DNA of 64,000 bases from NCBI RefSeq assembly GCF_052065835.1, contig NZ_JBQHTG010000004.1, positions 1 through 64,000 on the forward strand. Reading direction: 5' to 3'. The DNA comes from Laedolimicola sp934402125 (GTDB lineage Bacteria; Bacillota; Clostridia; Lachnospirales; Lachnospiraceae). Shown in pieces: positions 22,452-30,359 of the stretch. How positions within the stretch are numbered: the first letter of the stretch is position 1; each line of letters begins with the position of its first letter. The position numbers and the translations under genes were made by a program. The notes under the pieces are model-generated. The model made no database searches, was not told the DNA's origin, and saw only the letters and a program-made list of their open reading frames with translations.

Positions 22452-23251
22452 AATACCACTCTCACTGCGATAATCGCCGCCAGGAAGAGCGCAACCACCG
22501 CGTATGCGTAATAATCCCGCCTTGCGTATACCAGCGGCTTCATCTTGGTCCGTCCGGCTCCTCCCCGGTAACATCTGGCCTCCATAGCCATCGCCAGGTC
22601 ATTGGCCCGTCGGAACGCGGAGATAAAAAGTGGTACCAGAAGCGGCACCAGGTTCTTTGCCTTCTGTACCAGGTTGCCGTGCTCAAAATCCGCGCCTCTG
22701 GCAATTTGTGCCTTCATGATTTTATCCGTTTCCTCCAAAAGAATCGGAATAAACCGAAGGGCGATGGACATCATCATAGACACCTCATGTACCGGCACCC
22801 GCAGCTTCTTCAAAGGGCTTAACAGCTTCTCCAGACCGTCCGTCAGGTCGTTGGGCGTAGTCGTCAGGGTCATGACGGAGGTGCCCAGAATCAGGTAAAT
22901 CAGCCGGACAGCCATGAAAATCGCCGTGTGAAGACCCTTATCCGTAATCTTCAGCTTCCAGATCTGTACCAGCACCACATCGCCGGGCGTCAGGAACAGA
23001 TTGAAAATCAAGGTAATCAGCAGGATAAAGAAGATTGCCTTCAGGCCTTTTACCATAAAATGGAAGGGAACCTTAGAAAGCCGAATCACGGTCACCAGAA
23101 AAACCGTAGCCACCAGATATCCCGCCCAGTCATTGGCCACAAACAACGCCACCAGGAATACCATGGTGGTCACCAGCTTAACCCGCGGATCTAATTTATG
23201 CAATATGGAATCTGCCGGGTAATACTGCCCCAGCGTAATATCTCTAATCAT
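22448..23251 (-). CDS. ecfT: ECF transporter transmembrane protein EcfT
   Basis: 267 aa, six or so hydrophobic segments. Starts MIRDITLGQYYPADSILHKL; the two coupling motifs that contact the ATPases are AQIARGADF and AMEARCYRGG near the C-terminal third. EcfT anchors the two ATPases and interchangeable substrate-binding (S) components for vitamins and metals. No S component is encoded here, consistent with a shared, group II ECF module. It overlaps ecfA2 by 8 bp and truA by 4 bp. Confidence 0.97.
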   Translation of the reverse strand: MIRDITLGQYYPADSILHKLDPRVKLVTTMVFLVALFVANDWAGYLVATVFLVTVIRLSKVPFHFMVKGLKAIFFILLITLIFNLFLTPGDVVLVQIWKLKITDKGLHTAIFMAVRLIYLILGTSVMTLTTTPNDLTDGLEKLLSPLKKLRVPVHEVSMMMSIALRFIPILLEETDKIMKAQIARGADFEHGNLVQKAKNLVPLLVPLFISAFRRANDLAMAMEARCYRGGAGRTKMKPLVYARRDYYAYAVVALFLAAIIAVRVVL

Positions 23252-24110
23252 GTTTTTTTACCTTATCCCGGAACACGTTCAGAATCGTATCCCTTGCCTC
23301 TTCCATGGTCGTAGCGTCTCCGTCCACGCCAAATCCCTTTTCCTTCAGGGTATGCAGAATGTAGGTTACCTGGGGCGCGGCCAGGCCTACGCTCTCCAGC
23401 TCCTTATAATGGCGGAACACCTCTCTGGGCGCTCCGTCGTGCAGCACCTCGCCCTGATTCATGACGATAATGCGCTCCACATACTTTGCCACATCCTCCA
23501 TACTATGGGAAACCAGCACAATCGTGATCCCCCGTTCCCGGTGCAGATAGCTGATCTGATCCAGAATTTCGTCCCGGCCTCTCGGATCCAGGCCCGCCGT
23601 AGGCTCGTCCAGAATCAGCACCTCCGGCTCCATGGCAAGCACGCCCGCTATGGCCACACGCCGCTTCTGACCGCCGGACAGCTCGAAGGGCGACTGCTTC
23701 TCATACTCCTCGGAAAGCCCTACCATACGCATAGCCTCCCGCGCTCTTTTCTCGGCTTCCTCTTTGGACAGGCCCTGATTTTTCGGGCCAAAGCAGATAT
23801 CGCTTAATACGTCTACCTCAAAAAGCTGGTGCTCCGGATACTGAAATACCAGTCCCACCTTGCTTCGAAGCTTCCGCATATCGTAGCCTTCCGCGTAAAT
23901 GTCCTCTCCGTTAAAATAAATATGACCGGAGGTGGGCTTTACCAGACCGTTCAGGTGCTGTACCAGTGTGGATTTTCCCGATCCGGTATGGCCGATGAGG
24001 CCGATAAACTGACCGTCCGGAATCTCCAGATTTATATCCTTCAGCGCATGAATCTCATAGGCTGTGGAAGGACTGTAGGTATATTGTACATGCTCTAATT
24101 TAAGTGACAT
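23244..24110 (-). CDS. ecfA2: ECF transporter ATPase EcfA2
   Basis: 288 aa. Walker A GHTGSGKS at residues 40-47; Q-loop VFQYPEHQLFE (the PEHQLF form is typical of EcfA2); signature ELSGGQKRRVAIAG; Walker B EVLILDEPTAGLD; H-loop VSHSMEDV. One half of the ATPase heterodimer of the ECF transporter. The coding region overlaps ecfA1 by 16 bp and ecfT by 8 bp, a tightly coupled operon. Confidence 0.97.
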   Translation of the reverse strand: MSLKLEHVQYTYSPSTAYEIHALKDINLEIPDGQFIGLIGHTGSGKSTLVQHLNGLVKPTSGHIYFNGEDIYAEGYDMRKLRSKVGLVFQYPEHQLFEVDVLSDICFGPKNQGLSKEEAEKRAREAMRMVGLSEEYEKQSPFELSGGQKRRVAIAGVLAMEPEVLILDEPTAGLDPRGRDEILDQISYLHRERGITIVLVSHSMEDVAKYVERIIVMNQGEVLHDGAPREVFRHYKELESVGLAAPQVTYILHTLKEKGFGVDGDATTMEEARDTILNVFRDKVKKHD

Positions 24111-24958
24111 AATGCTTCCACCAGTTCCTCTCTTGTCAGAATTCCGTCGGGCAGATCAAGACCTGCTTTTTTCAGCTCCCAGGCAAGCTGTGTGGCCTGG
24201 GGTACATCCAGACGGTAGGCTTTCAGCGTTTCCACCTGAGAGAAGATTTCCCTCGGCGTACCGGCCATGACGATTTTGCCATCGTCCATGACAATCACCT
24301 TATCGGCGTAAATAACCTCTTCCATATAATGGGTAATCAGAATGACCGTAATATCCTCCACCTCATTCAGGGCCCGGACCGTACGGATCACTTCCTTACG
24401 GCCGTTGGGATCCAGCATAGCCGTAGGCTCGTCCAGCACGATGCACTCCGGGTGCATGGCTACCACGCCTGCAATGGCTACCCGCTGCTTCTGGCCGCCG
24501 GACAGCTTATTCGGAGAATGGTGACGGTATTTCAGCATATTCACTGCCTTCAGGCTCTCCTCCACCCGCTCCCAGATTTCTTTCGTGGGCACTCCCATAT
24601 TTTCCGGGCCAAAGCCCACGTCCTCTTCCACGATGGTTCCGATAATCTGATTATCCGGGTTCTGGAATACCATACCGGCGCTCTGCCGGATATCCCATAC
24701 CCGTTCTTCCTCCCGGGTATCGATTCCATCCACCCACAGAGTTCCCTCGCTGGGGATAAGCAGGGCGTTGATATGCTTGGCCAGCGTAGATTTTCCGGAA
24801 CCGTTGTGTCCCAGAATCGCTACAAAATCCCCCTTCTCTATCTGGAAGCTGACGCCGTTCACGGCCTTAATCAGCTCCCGTTCCCGGCCTTCCTCATCGT
24901 ATTTTCTATATTCATAAACCAAATCTTCCGCTTGGATCATTGTTTCTTTCTTTTCCAT
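24095..24958 (-). CDS. ecfA1: ECF transporter ATPase EcfA1
   Basis: 287 aa from ATG at 24958 (MEKKETMIQAEDLVYEYRKY). An ATG nine codons upstream is possible; neither has a strong ribosome site. Walker A GHNGSGKS (about 50-57), Q-loop VFQNPDNQIIG typical of EcfA1, signature KLSGGQKQRVAIAG, Walker B CIVLDEPTAMLDP, H-loop ITHYMEEV. First gene of the ecfA1-ecfA2-ecfT-truA operon. In most Firmicutes rplQ precedes it; here the upstream neighbour is a DnaJ-type gene, so the ribosomal cluster has been separated. Confidence 0.96.
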   Translation of the reverse strand: MEKKETMIQAEDLVYEYRKYDEEGRERELIKAVNGVSFQIEKGDFVAILGHNGSGKSTLAKHINALLIPSEGTLWVDGIDTREEERVWDIRQSAGMVFQNPDNQIIGTIVEEDVGFGPENMGVPTKEIWERVEESLKAVNMLKYRHHSPNKLSGGQKQRVAIAGVVAMHPECIVLDEPTAMLDPNGRKEVIRTVRALNEVEDITVILITHYMEEVIYADKVIVMDDGKIVMAGTPREIFSQVETLKAYRLDVPQATQLAWELKKAGLDLPDGILTREELVEALCHLN

Positions 24959-25145
24959 GTTTACAACCCATCCTGCAAAATCCATAGATTACTCTCTTCA
25001 CTGCCGGAGTTTCCTATTTTTTGAATCCTGTTTTATGCGTTCTTCCATAAATTCCCGGCGTAAGCCAGTCATGGCACTGCTTTTCATTGTATAATAAGAA
25101 TATGGCTTTTGCAAGGAAAAGTATGAATTGCCAATAGATTTTTAA

Positions 25146-25181
25146 AACAAAAGCCCTCGGGACGTTTCCGTTCCGAAGGCT
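25146..25181 (-). terminator. Terminator of the DnaJ-type gene
   Basis: AGCCCTCGGGACG (25152-25164) pairs with CGTTCCGAAGGCT (25169-25181) around TTTC, wobbles allowed; on the minus strand the stem is followed by TTTGTTTT. It is 20 bp after the stop codon. Confidence 0.92.
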
Positions 25182-25200
25182 CTGTCTTTTGCTTTCTATC

Positions 25201-26256
25201 TTACGCGGCACTTCTGCCGCCCTGCTTCATGGCATTTTCAAATTCATGCAGCTTCTTCCGCTGTTCGGCCGTCAGTGTGGTGGGTACCTGAATCTGAATG
25301 GTCACGTACTGATCCCCGTGTACCTTCGGATCCTTCATGGACACGATTCCTTTGCCGCGGAGCCGTATCTTCTTTCCGGACTGGGTTCCTGCCGGAACCT
25401 TGCAGACCACATTGCCGTAGAGGGTCGGGAAGCTGGCCTCGCCGCCAAATACTGCTGTGGTAAATGGGATATCGGCCGTGGTATAGACGTCCATGCCCTT
25501 CCGCTCATATCCTGCCCTGGGCGTAATGTGTACCTTCAGCAGCAAATCGCCGTTCTCCCCGCCTCCGAAGCCCAGGTGTCCCTTGCCCCGGAGCCGCACG
25601 CTCTTGCCGTCGTCGATACCTGCCGGAATATGCACGCTTAAGGACTGTACGCCGGTACCGTCTGCTGCCTGAATGTGAATCATCTTATCGCACCCAAAGG
25701 CCGCCTCATCAAAGCCGACCGTAATGTCCGCGTGTAAATCCTCGCCCCGATAAGAAGCCTGCTGCCGATAGCCCTTCTGACCGCCAAAGCCGCCAAAACC
25801 GGAACCGTTGCTGTAAAAGCCGCTGTGGCCGCCCGCGTTGCCATGGAACATATTGCCGAAGATATCTCCAAACATATCGTCCATGTCGCCGCCTTCATAA
25901 TGGAACTCCTGATAGCCGCTGCCGTCTCCCGTGTGGAAGCTGCCGCTGCGGAAGCCTCCCCGGCCGCCAAAGCCCTGACCGCCCGCTCCTCCGTAGAAAC
26001 CGCTTCTTGCGTCTGCCCGGGCGTTGCCTGCCTCGTCAAAGGCCGCAAAACCAAACTGATCGTATAATTTCTTCTTTTCCTTGTCACTGAGCACATTGTA
26101 GGCTTCTGTGACCTCTTTAAACTTCTGCTCGGCCACCTTGTCCCCCGGATTCGTGTCCGGGTGGTATTTCTTTGCCAGCTTCCGGTAAGCACGCTTTATC
26201 TCTTTCTCATCTGCCTGCTTTCCAATGCCGAGCACCTCATAATAGTCCTGTTTCAT
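25201..26256 (-). CDS. DnaJ-family chaperone without zinc domain (CbpA-like)
   Basis: 351 aa. J domain at residues 4-68 with the Hsp70-activating HPD at 32-34. A long Gly/Phe-rich linker (about 75-165) follows, then the two-part DnaJ C-terminal domain (SVHIPAGIDDGKSVRLRGKG, DVYTTADIPFTTAVFGG, GDQYVTIQIQVP). The four CxxCxGxG zinc repeats of classical DnaJ are absent, so this is a type II (CbpA/DnaJB-like) co-chaperone. It delivers unfolded proteins to DnaK. Hsp20 lies 102 bp upstream on the same strand; both may be co-transcribed from the CIRCE promoter. Confidence 0.93.
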   Translation of the reverse strand: MKQDYYEVLGIGKQADEKEIKRAYRKLAKKYHPDTNPGDKVAEQKFKEVTEAYNVLSDKEKKKLYDQFGFAAFDEAGNARADARSGFYGGAGGQGFGGRGGFRSGSFHTGDGSGYQEFHYEGGDMDDMFGDIFGNMFHGNAGGHSGFYSNGSGFGGFGGQKGYRQQASYRGEDLHADITVGFDEAAFGCDKMIHIQAADGTGVQSLSVHIPAGIDDGKSVRLRGKGHLGFGGGENGDLLLKVHITPRAGYERKGMDVYTTADIPFTTAVFGGEASFPTLYGNVVCKVPAGTQSGKKIRLRGKGIVSMKDPKVHGDQYVTIQIQVPTTLTAEQRKKLHEFENAMKQGGRSAA

Positions 26257-26358
26257 AATGCCTGCTCACCTCCGCCTGCATAATCACCATCTGCAAAGAT
26301 GGGGATGCAGCCAAGCCGCATCCCCATCTTCTCTTTTGCCTGTCGAAAAGGCCTACGC

Positions 26359-26802
26359 TTAGCCTTCAATATCGATATAGCTCTTCTTTTCTACCTTCGG
26401 CTGCTCCTCTTTCTTCGGAACCAGCACCTTCAGCACGCCATTTTCAAATTTGGCCTTGATGTCTTCCTGAGTGAGCTCCTCTCCCACATAGAAGCTCCGG
26501 CTGGTGGCGCCGCTGTAGCGCTCCTTACGGATATACTTACCCTCCTGCTTCTCCTCCTTCTTGCTGTCGGTGGAAGCGGTAATGGTCAGGTAACCGTCCT
26601 TCAGCTCTGCCTTAACATCCTCTTTCTTTACGCCCGGAAGCTCAATCTCGAGCTCGTAGCCCGTCTTGGTCTCCTTCACATCGGTGCGCATGAGGGGCGC
26701 TGCCTCTTTGCCATAAACCTTCTTTGCAGGTGCATACGGAAATGCAAAATCATTTACAAAATCATCTAATAAACTTTCTCCAAAAATACTCGGTACTAAC
26801 AT
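26359..26802 (-). CDS. hsp20: Small heat shock protein Hsp20
   Basis: 147 aa, the normal length. Alpha-crystallin domain from about residue 38: MRTDVKETKTGYELEIELPGV, KKEDVKAELKDGYLTITA, and the A-x-x-x-n-GVL motif FENGVLKVLVPK near the end. The C-terminal YIDIEG holds the I-x-I anchor. An ATP-independent holdase that forms oligomers in the cytoplasm. A CIRCE operator and perfect-spacing promoter are about 100 bp upstream, so HrcA control is expected, which is unusual among sHSPs but known in clostridia. Confidence 0.96.
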   Translation of the reverse strand: MLVPSIFGESLLDDFVNDFAFPYAPAKKVYGKEAAPLMRTDVKETKTGYELEIELPGVKKEDVKAELKDGYLTITASTDSKKEEKQEGKYIRKERYSGATSRSFYVGEELTQEDIKAKFENGVLKVLVPKKEEQPKVEKKSYIDIEG

Positions 26803-26892
26803 AAATCATTCCTCCTAATCTTCCCTTCAGTTCTGCTGGAGGTTCCGCAAGGGCTTTTTCTTATTTTCTTTCTTCTCCCTTGCTCTGATTCT

Positions 26893-26921
26893 GTTATAGC
26901 ACCATTATTAGCACTCGTCAA
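26893..26921 (-). promoter_or_regulatory. Promoter of hsp20
   Basis: Minus strand TTGACG (26916-26921) and TATAAC (26893-26898), 17-bp spacer. The -35 lies inside the CIRCE loop and the left CIRCE arm fills the spacer, so HrcA binding would block RNA polymerase directly. Confidence 0.88.
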
Positions 26922-26934
26922 GTAGGAGTGCTAA
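26908..26934. promoter_or_regulatory. CIRCE operator (HrcA site)
   Basis: TTAGCACTC, nine bases, GAGTGCTAA: a perfect match to the CIRCE element bound by the HrcA heat-shock repressor. It controls hsp20, 106 bp upstream of its start codon. Confidence 0.97.
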
Positions 26935-27010
26935 TATTTTAGAAATTGTTTATAATCGTTATTTTTGCATAATAATCATAATAATTCAGACATATTTATC
27001 TGATAATTCA

Positions 27011-27856
27011 TCATAACTTCACCCGCTCCCGATCCGGGTGTTCTCCGGACCAGCCAAGCTGGGGCAGCGTCATCAGCTGATGCATATCGTCGTCCTCGAT
27101 GTTAAAGCCAAAGACATCCAGGTTCTGACGCATCCGCTCGCCGGAAGAGGACTTGGGCAACGGCAGTACGCCGCACTGAAGGGCGAAACGGATGCAGATC
27201 TGCGCTACAGATACCTGATACTTTTCCGCCAGTTCCATGAGAAGCGGCTCTCCAAGCACTCTGGCCCGTCCGATGGGGCTCCAGGCCTCCACCTGAATGC
27301 CCAGGCGCTGGCTGAAATCCACCGCGGCCTTCTGCGTATATCCCGGATGGAACTCCAGCTGATTCACCATAGGAATGATACTGGTCCGCTCCAGCAGGTT
27401 GTTCAGATGGTGAGGCAGGAAATTGCTGACGCCGATAGCCCGCACCTTTTTCGACTTATAGAGATCCTCCAGGGCTTTCCAGGTTTCCACATCCAGATCC
27501 TTCCACCCGGCTGTCAGGTCGTCGGGTCTCGGCCAGTGAATCAGATACAGATCCAGATAGTCGGTGCCCAGTTTTTTACAGGACTCTTCAAACTCCCGCA
27601 GGGTTGAATCGTAGCCGAGACGGTCTCTCCAGACCTTCGAGGTCAGGAAAAATTCTTCCCGGGGAATGCCGCTTTCCCAGACTGCTTTTCCCACTGCTTC
27701 CTCATTAAAATAAAAGGCAGCCGTATCCAGATGCCGGTAGCCCTGCCGGATAGCTTCGCTGATAATAGCCTCATCGTTGTGTTCTGCGACCTTGTAGGTA
27801 CCGAAGCCCACCGCCGGAATCTCCACACCATTGGCCAATGTAAATGTATGTCTCAT
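27011..27856 (-). CDS. Aldo/keto reductase
   Basis: 281 aa. The catalytic tetrad is present: D44 and Y49 in HLDTAAFYFN, K74 in LTSKVWRD, H107 in LIHWPRP. NADPH-binding sequence LPLPKSSSGERMRQNLDVF near the C-terminus. Starts MRHTFTLANGVEIPAVGFGT, the family's first strand. Reduces aldehydes or ketones in the cytosol; the natural substrate cannot be told. Single gene; upstream is a 260-bp intergenic region shared with the divergent ABC-F gene. Confidence 0.96.
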   Translation of the reverse strand: MRHTFTLANGVEIPAVGFGTYKVAEHNDEAIISEAIRQGYRHLDTAAFYFNEEAVGKAVWESGIPREEFFLTSKVWRDRLGYDSTLREFEESCKKLGTDYLDLYLIHWPRPDDLTAGWKDLDVETWKALEDLYKSKKVRAIGVSNFLPHHLNNLLERTSIIPMVNQLEFHPGYTQKAAVDFSQRLGIQVEAWSPIGRARVLGEPLLMELAEKYQVSVAQICIRFALQCGVLPLPKSSSGERMRQNLDVFGFNIEDDDMHQLMTLPQLGWSGEHPDRERVKL

Positions 27857-28009
27857 ATGCTGCTCCCTTCTTCCGTGCTTTCACGCCCGTGATTTCCTAC
27901 ATTATACCTTCTTTTTCCCGGCCGATCAAGTCCGTCCGCCGGAAAACCCCGTTTTCCCTCCGAAATCCTGAAAACTCAGAAATTTCGGGAATTTAACCGT
28001 GGAAAGGGC

Positions 28010-28037
28010 TTGCAAATTCTATATTTTCCTGTAAAAT
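28010..28037 (+). promoter_or_regulatory. Candidate promoter of the ABC-F gene
   Basis: TTGCAA (28010-28015) and TAAAAT (28032-28037), 16-bp spacer, about 80 bp before the start. Just upstream is a stem-loop CCGAAAT..ATTTCGG (27960-27988). Confidence 0.5.
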
Positions 28038-28118
28038 AGATGTGTATGCCCGCAGATAAAAGCTGTGAGACAAAAAACGTATCATACACCATATTTACCA
28101 AGTCATAAGGAGCAAAAC

Positions 28119-29759
28119 ATGATCAGTGCAAATAATGTAACGCTTAGAATAGGAAAGAAAGCCTTATTCGAAGATGTCAATATCAAATTTACCGAAGGTA
28201 ACTGCTACGGTCTTATCGGAGCCAACGGCGCAGGAAAGTCTACCTTCTTAAAGATTCTGTCCGGCGAGCTGGATTCCACCAATGGCGAAATCGTCATCAC
28301 CCCAGGACAGCGTCTCTCCTTCCTGAAGCAGGATCATTTCCAGTATGACGAGTATCCGGTTCTGGACACCGTTATTATGGGAAATGCCCGCCTCTACGAG
28401 ATTATGAAGGAGAAAGAGGCTATTTACGCGAAAGAGGATTTTACCGATGAGGACGGTATCCGCGCCAGCGAGCTGGAGGCTGAATTCGCGGACATGGACG
28501 GCTGGGAGGCTGAGTCTGACGCCGCTACTCTCTTAAATGGACTGGGTATCGATACCGATCTTCACTACACCCTGATGAAGGATCTCCTGGGCGCTCAGAA
28601 GGTCAAGGTGCTGCTGGCACAGGCATTGTTCGGCAACCCGGATATCCTGCTTCTGGACGAGCCGACCAACCACCTGGATCTGGACGCTATCGCATGGCTG
28701 GAGGAGTTCCTGATTAACTTCCCGAACACCGTCATCGTAGTATCCCATGACCGTTATTTCCTGAATAAGGTCTGCACCCATATCGCCGACATTGATTACG
28801 GCAAGATTCAGCTCTATGCCGGTAACTACGACTTCTGGTACGAATCCAGCCAGCTGCTGATTCGCCAGATGAAGGAAGCCAATAAGAAGAAGGAAGAGAA
28901 GATCAAGGAGCTGCAGGAATTTATCTCCCGTTTCTCTGCTAACGCTTCCAAGTCCAAGCAGGCAACCTCCAGAAAGAAGGCTCTGGAGAAAATCGAGCTG
29001 GACGAGATCCGTCCCTCCAGCCGGAAGTACCCCTACATTGATTTCCGTCCGAACCGCGAGATCGGAAATGAAGTGCTGACCGTAGAGGGGCTGTCCAAGA
29101 CCATCGACGGCGTGAAGGTTCTGGATAATATTTCCTTTATTCTGGGCCATGACGACAAGGTAGCCTTTGTAGGCGGCAACGAGTTTGCCAAAACAACCCT
29201 CTTTAAGATTCTGTCCGGAGAAATGGAGCCAGACGAGGGTACTTATAAATGGGGTATCACCACCAGCCAGTCCTATTTCCCCAAGGACAACAGTAAGGAA
29301 TTTGACAACGACGATACCATCGTCGACTGGCTGACCCAGTATTCCGAGATCAAGGACGCAACCTATGTACGCGGCTTCCTGGGCCGTATGCTCTTCGCCG
29401 GAGAAGACGGCGTGAAGAAGGTCAAGGTGCTGTCCGGAGGTGAGAAGGTCCGCTGTATGCTGTCCAAGCTGATGATTTCCGGCGCTAACGTGCTGATTCT
29501 GGACGAGCCCACCGACCACCTGGATATGGAGTCCATCACGGCCCTGAACAACGGTCTCATCAAGTTCCCGGGCGTGCTGCTGTTCTCCTCCCGTGACCAC
29601 CAGATTGTACAGACTACTGCCAACCGTATCATCGAGCTGCTGCCGAACGGCGCTATGATCGATAAGATCACCACCTACGACGAGTACCTGGAGAGCGATG
29701 AGATGGCAAGAAAGCGTACCGTCTATACCAAGAGCGCAGACGAGGAAGAAGATAACTAA
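28119..29759 (+). CDS. ABC-F family ATPase
   Basis: 546 aa, starting MISANNVTLRIGKKALFEDV, preceded by AAGGAG. Two ABC domains without membrane part, joined by a charged linker (about 245-300), as in ribosome-acting ABC-F proteins (YbiT-like). Domain 1: GANGAGKS (34-41), DEPTNHLD, SHDRYFL. Domain 2 is degenerate: the P-loop reads GGNEFAKTT (352-360) with Ala for the usual Gly, DEPTDHLD replaces EPTNHLD, and the H-loop is SSRDHQ, lacking the usual SHD. Domain 1's signature is also weak (LLGAQ). The acidic tail ends EEEDN. Probably a translation factor; antibiotic-resistance type is unlikely but not excluded. Confidence 0.93.
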   Translation: MISANNVTLRIGKKALFEDVNIKFTEGNCYGLIGANGAGKSTFLKILSGELDSTNGEIVITPGQRLSFLKQDHFQYDEYPVLDTVIMGNARLYEIMKEKEAIYAKEDFTDEDGIRASELEAEFADMDGWEAESDAATLLNGLGIDTDLHYTLMKDLLGAQKVKVLLAQALFGNPDILLLDEPTNHLDLDAIAWLEEFLINFPNTVIVVSHDRYFLNKVCTHIADIDYGKIQLYAGNYDFWYESSQLLIRQMKEANKKKEEKIKELQEFISRFSANASKSKQATSRKKALEKIELDEIRPSSRKYPYIDFRPNREIGNEVLTVEGLSKTIDGVKVLDNISFILGHDDKVAFVGGNEFAKTTLFKILSGEMEPDEGTYKWGITTSQSYFPKDNSKEFDNDDTIVDWLTQYSEIKDATYVRGFLGRMLFAGEDGVKKVKVLSGGEKVRCMLSKLMISGANVLILDEPTDHLDMESITALNNGLIKFPGVLLFSSRDHQIVQTTANRIIELLPNGAMIDKITTYDEYLESDEMARKRTVYTKSADEEEDN

Positions 29760-29800
29760 GTTTTCTGAATCCGTCAAAAATCAATTTTGTTACTTAAAAA

Positions 29801-29850
29801 GGCACTCTGCAGTTTCTATTTCATTACCTGAAGCTGCAGAATGCCTTTTT
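29801..29850 (+). terminator. Terminator of the ABC-F gene
   Basis: GGCACTCTGCAG (29801-29812) pairs with CTGCAGAATGCC (29834-29845), one mismatch, followed by TTTTTT. It is also usable on the other strand (A-run before it) for the convergent small gene. Confidence 0.9.
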
Positions 29851-29891
29851 TCTTTTGCTGACCCCATATTTTCCACCGACGCGACGCTGTT

Positions 29892-30188
29892 TTACACCCA
29901 GCTGGCGTTCTTCGCCTCCGTCCAGCGCTCCTGCTGGGCCTCGTACTGCTCGTTCAGCCAGGCGATGGCCTGCTGAAAGCCCTCGTCTGTGAAGGGAAAC
30001 TCCCTGGCCTCCTTCTGATCCTCCGCGGTCTTTTCAAAGCAGAAGGGCTCCGGATAAATCACTGCCTCCAGTGTCTTTTTGTCCTCTTCCTCTTTCTTCC
30101 ACAGCCGGTAACGCATGCCCTCATAGCTTCCGGTATAGACGCCCCGGTTGATATAGGGGAGGCCGGCCTGGCCGTGTAAATCTATCAT
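29892..30188 (-). CDS. Conserved hypothetical protein
   Basis: 98 aa, starting MIDLHGQAGLPYINRGVYTG; GAAAGGAA is upstream. The sequence is soluble with a Trp/Glu-rich end (WLNEQYEAQQERWTEAK). I recognise no domain. It is convergent with the ABC-F gene and divergent from alaX. Coding is supported by a ribosome site and typical codon use. Confidence 0.7.
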   Translation of the reverse strand: MIDLHGQAGLPYINRGVYTGSYEGMRYRLWKKEEEDKKTLEAVIYPEPFCFEKTAEDQKEAREFPFTDEGFQQAIAWLNEQYEAQQERWTEAKNASWV

Positions 30189-30359
30189 AGAATGACTTCC
30201 TTTCTGGTTTTTATATCTTTTCCGATGATTTCTTTAAAATTATAGCACAGTTCACTGAAAACTGCCAATTCCCGCTTAAAATAAACCTGTCCAAAGCTGT
30301 TAGAAAATGTTATACTTGGTGGTAGATTTATTTTTGACAACGACAGGAGGTTTTACACC

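Noticed and set aside
25014..25211. 65-codon frame between ecfA1 and the DnaJ-type gene
   Set aside because: It crosses a strong terminator and has no ribosome site.
28119..29759. ABC-F gene as an antibiotic-resistance determinant
   Set aside because: Linker and overall pattern fit housekeeping YbiT-like ABC-F proteins; nothing ties it to a resistance subgroup.
28533..29777. Long minus-strand frame opposite the ABC-F gene
   Set aside because: Antisense shadow of a well-supported ABC-F gene; low-complexity Leu/Gly/Val composition and no ribosome site.
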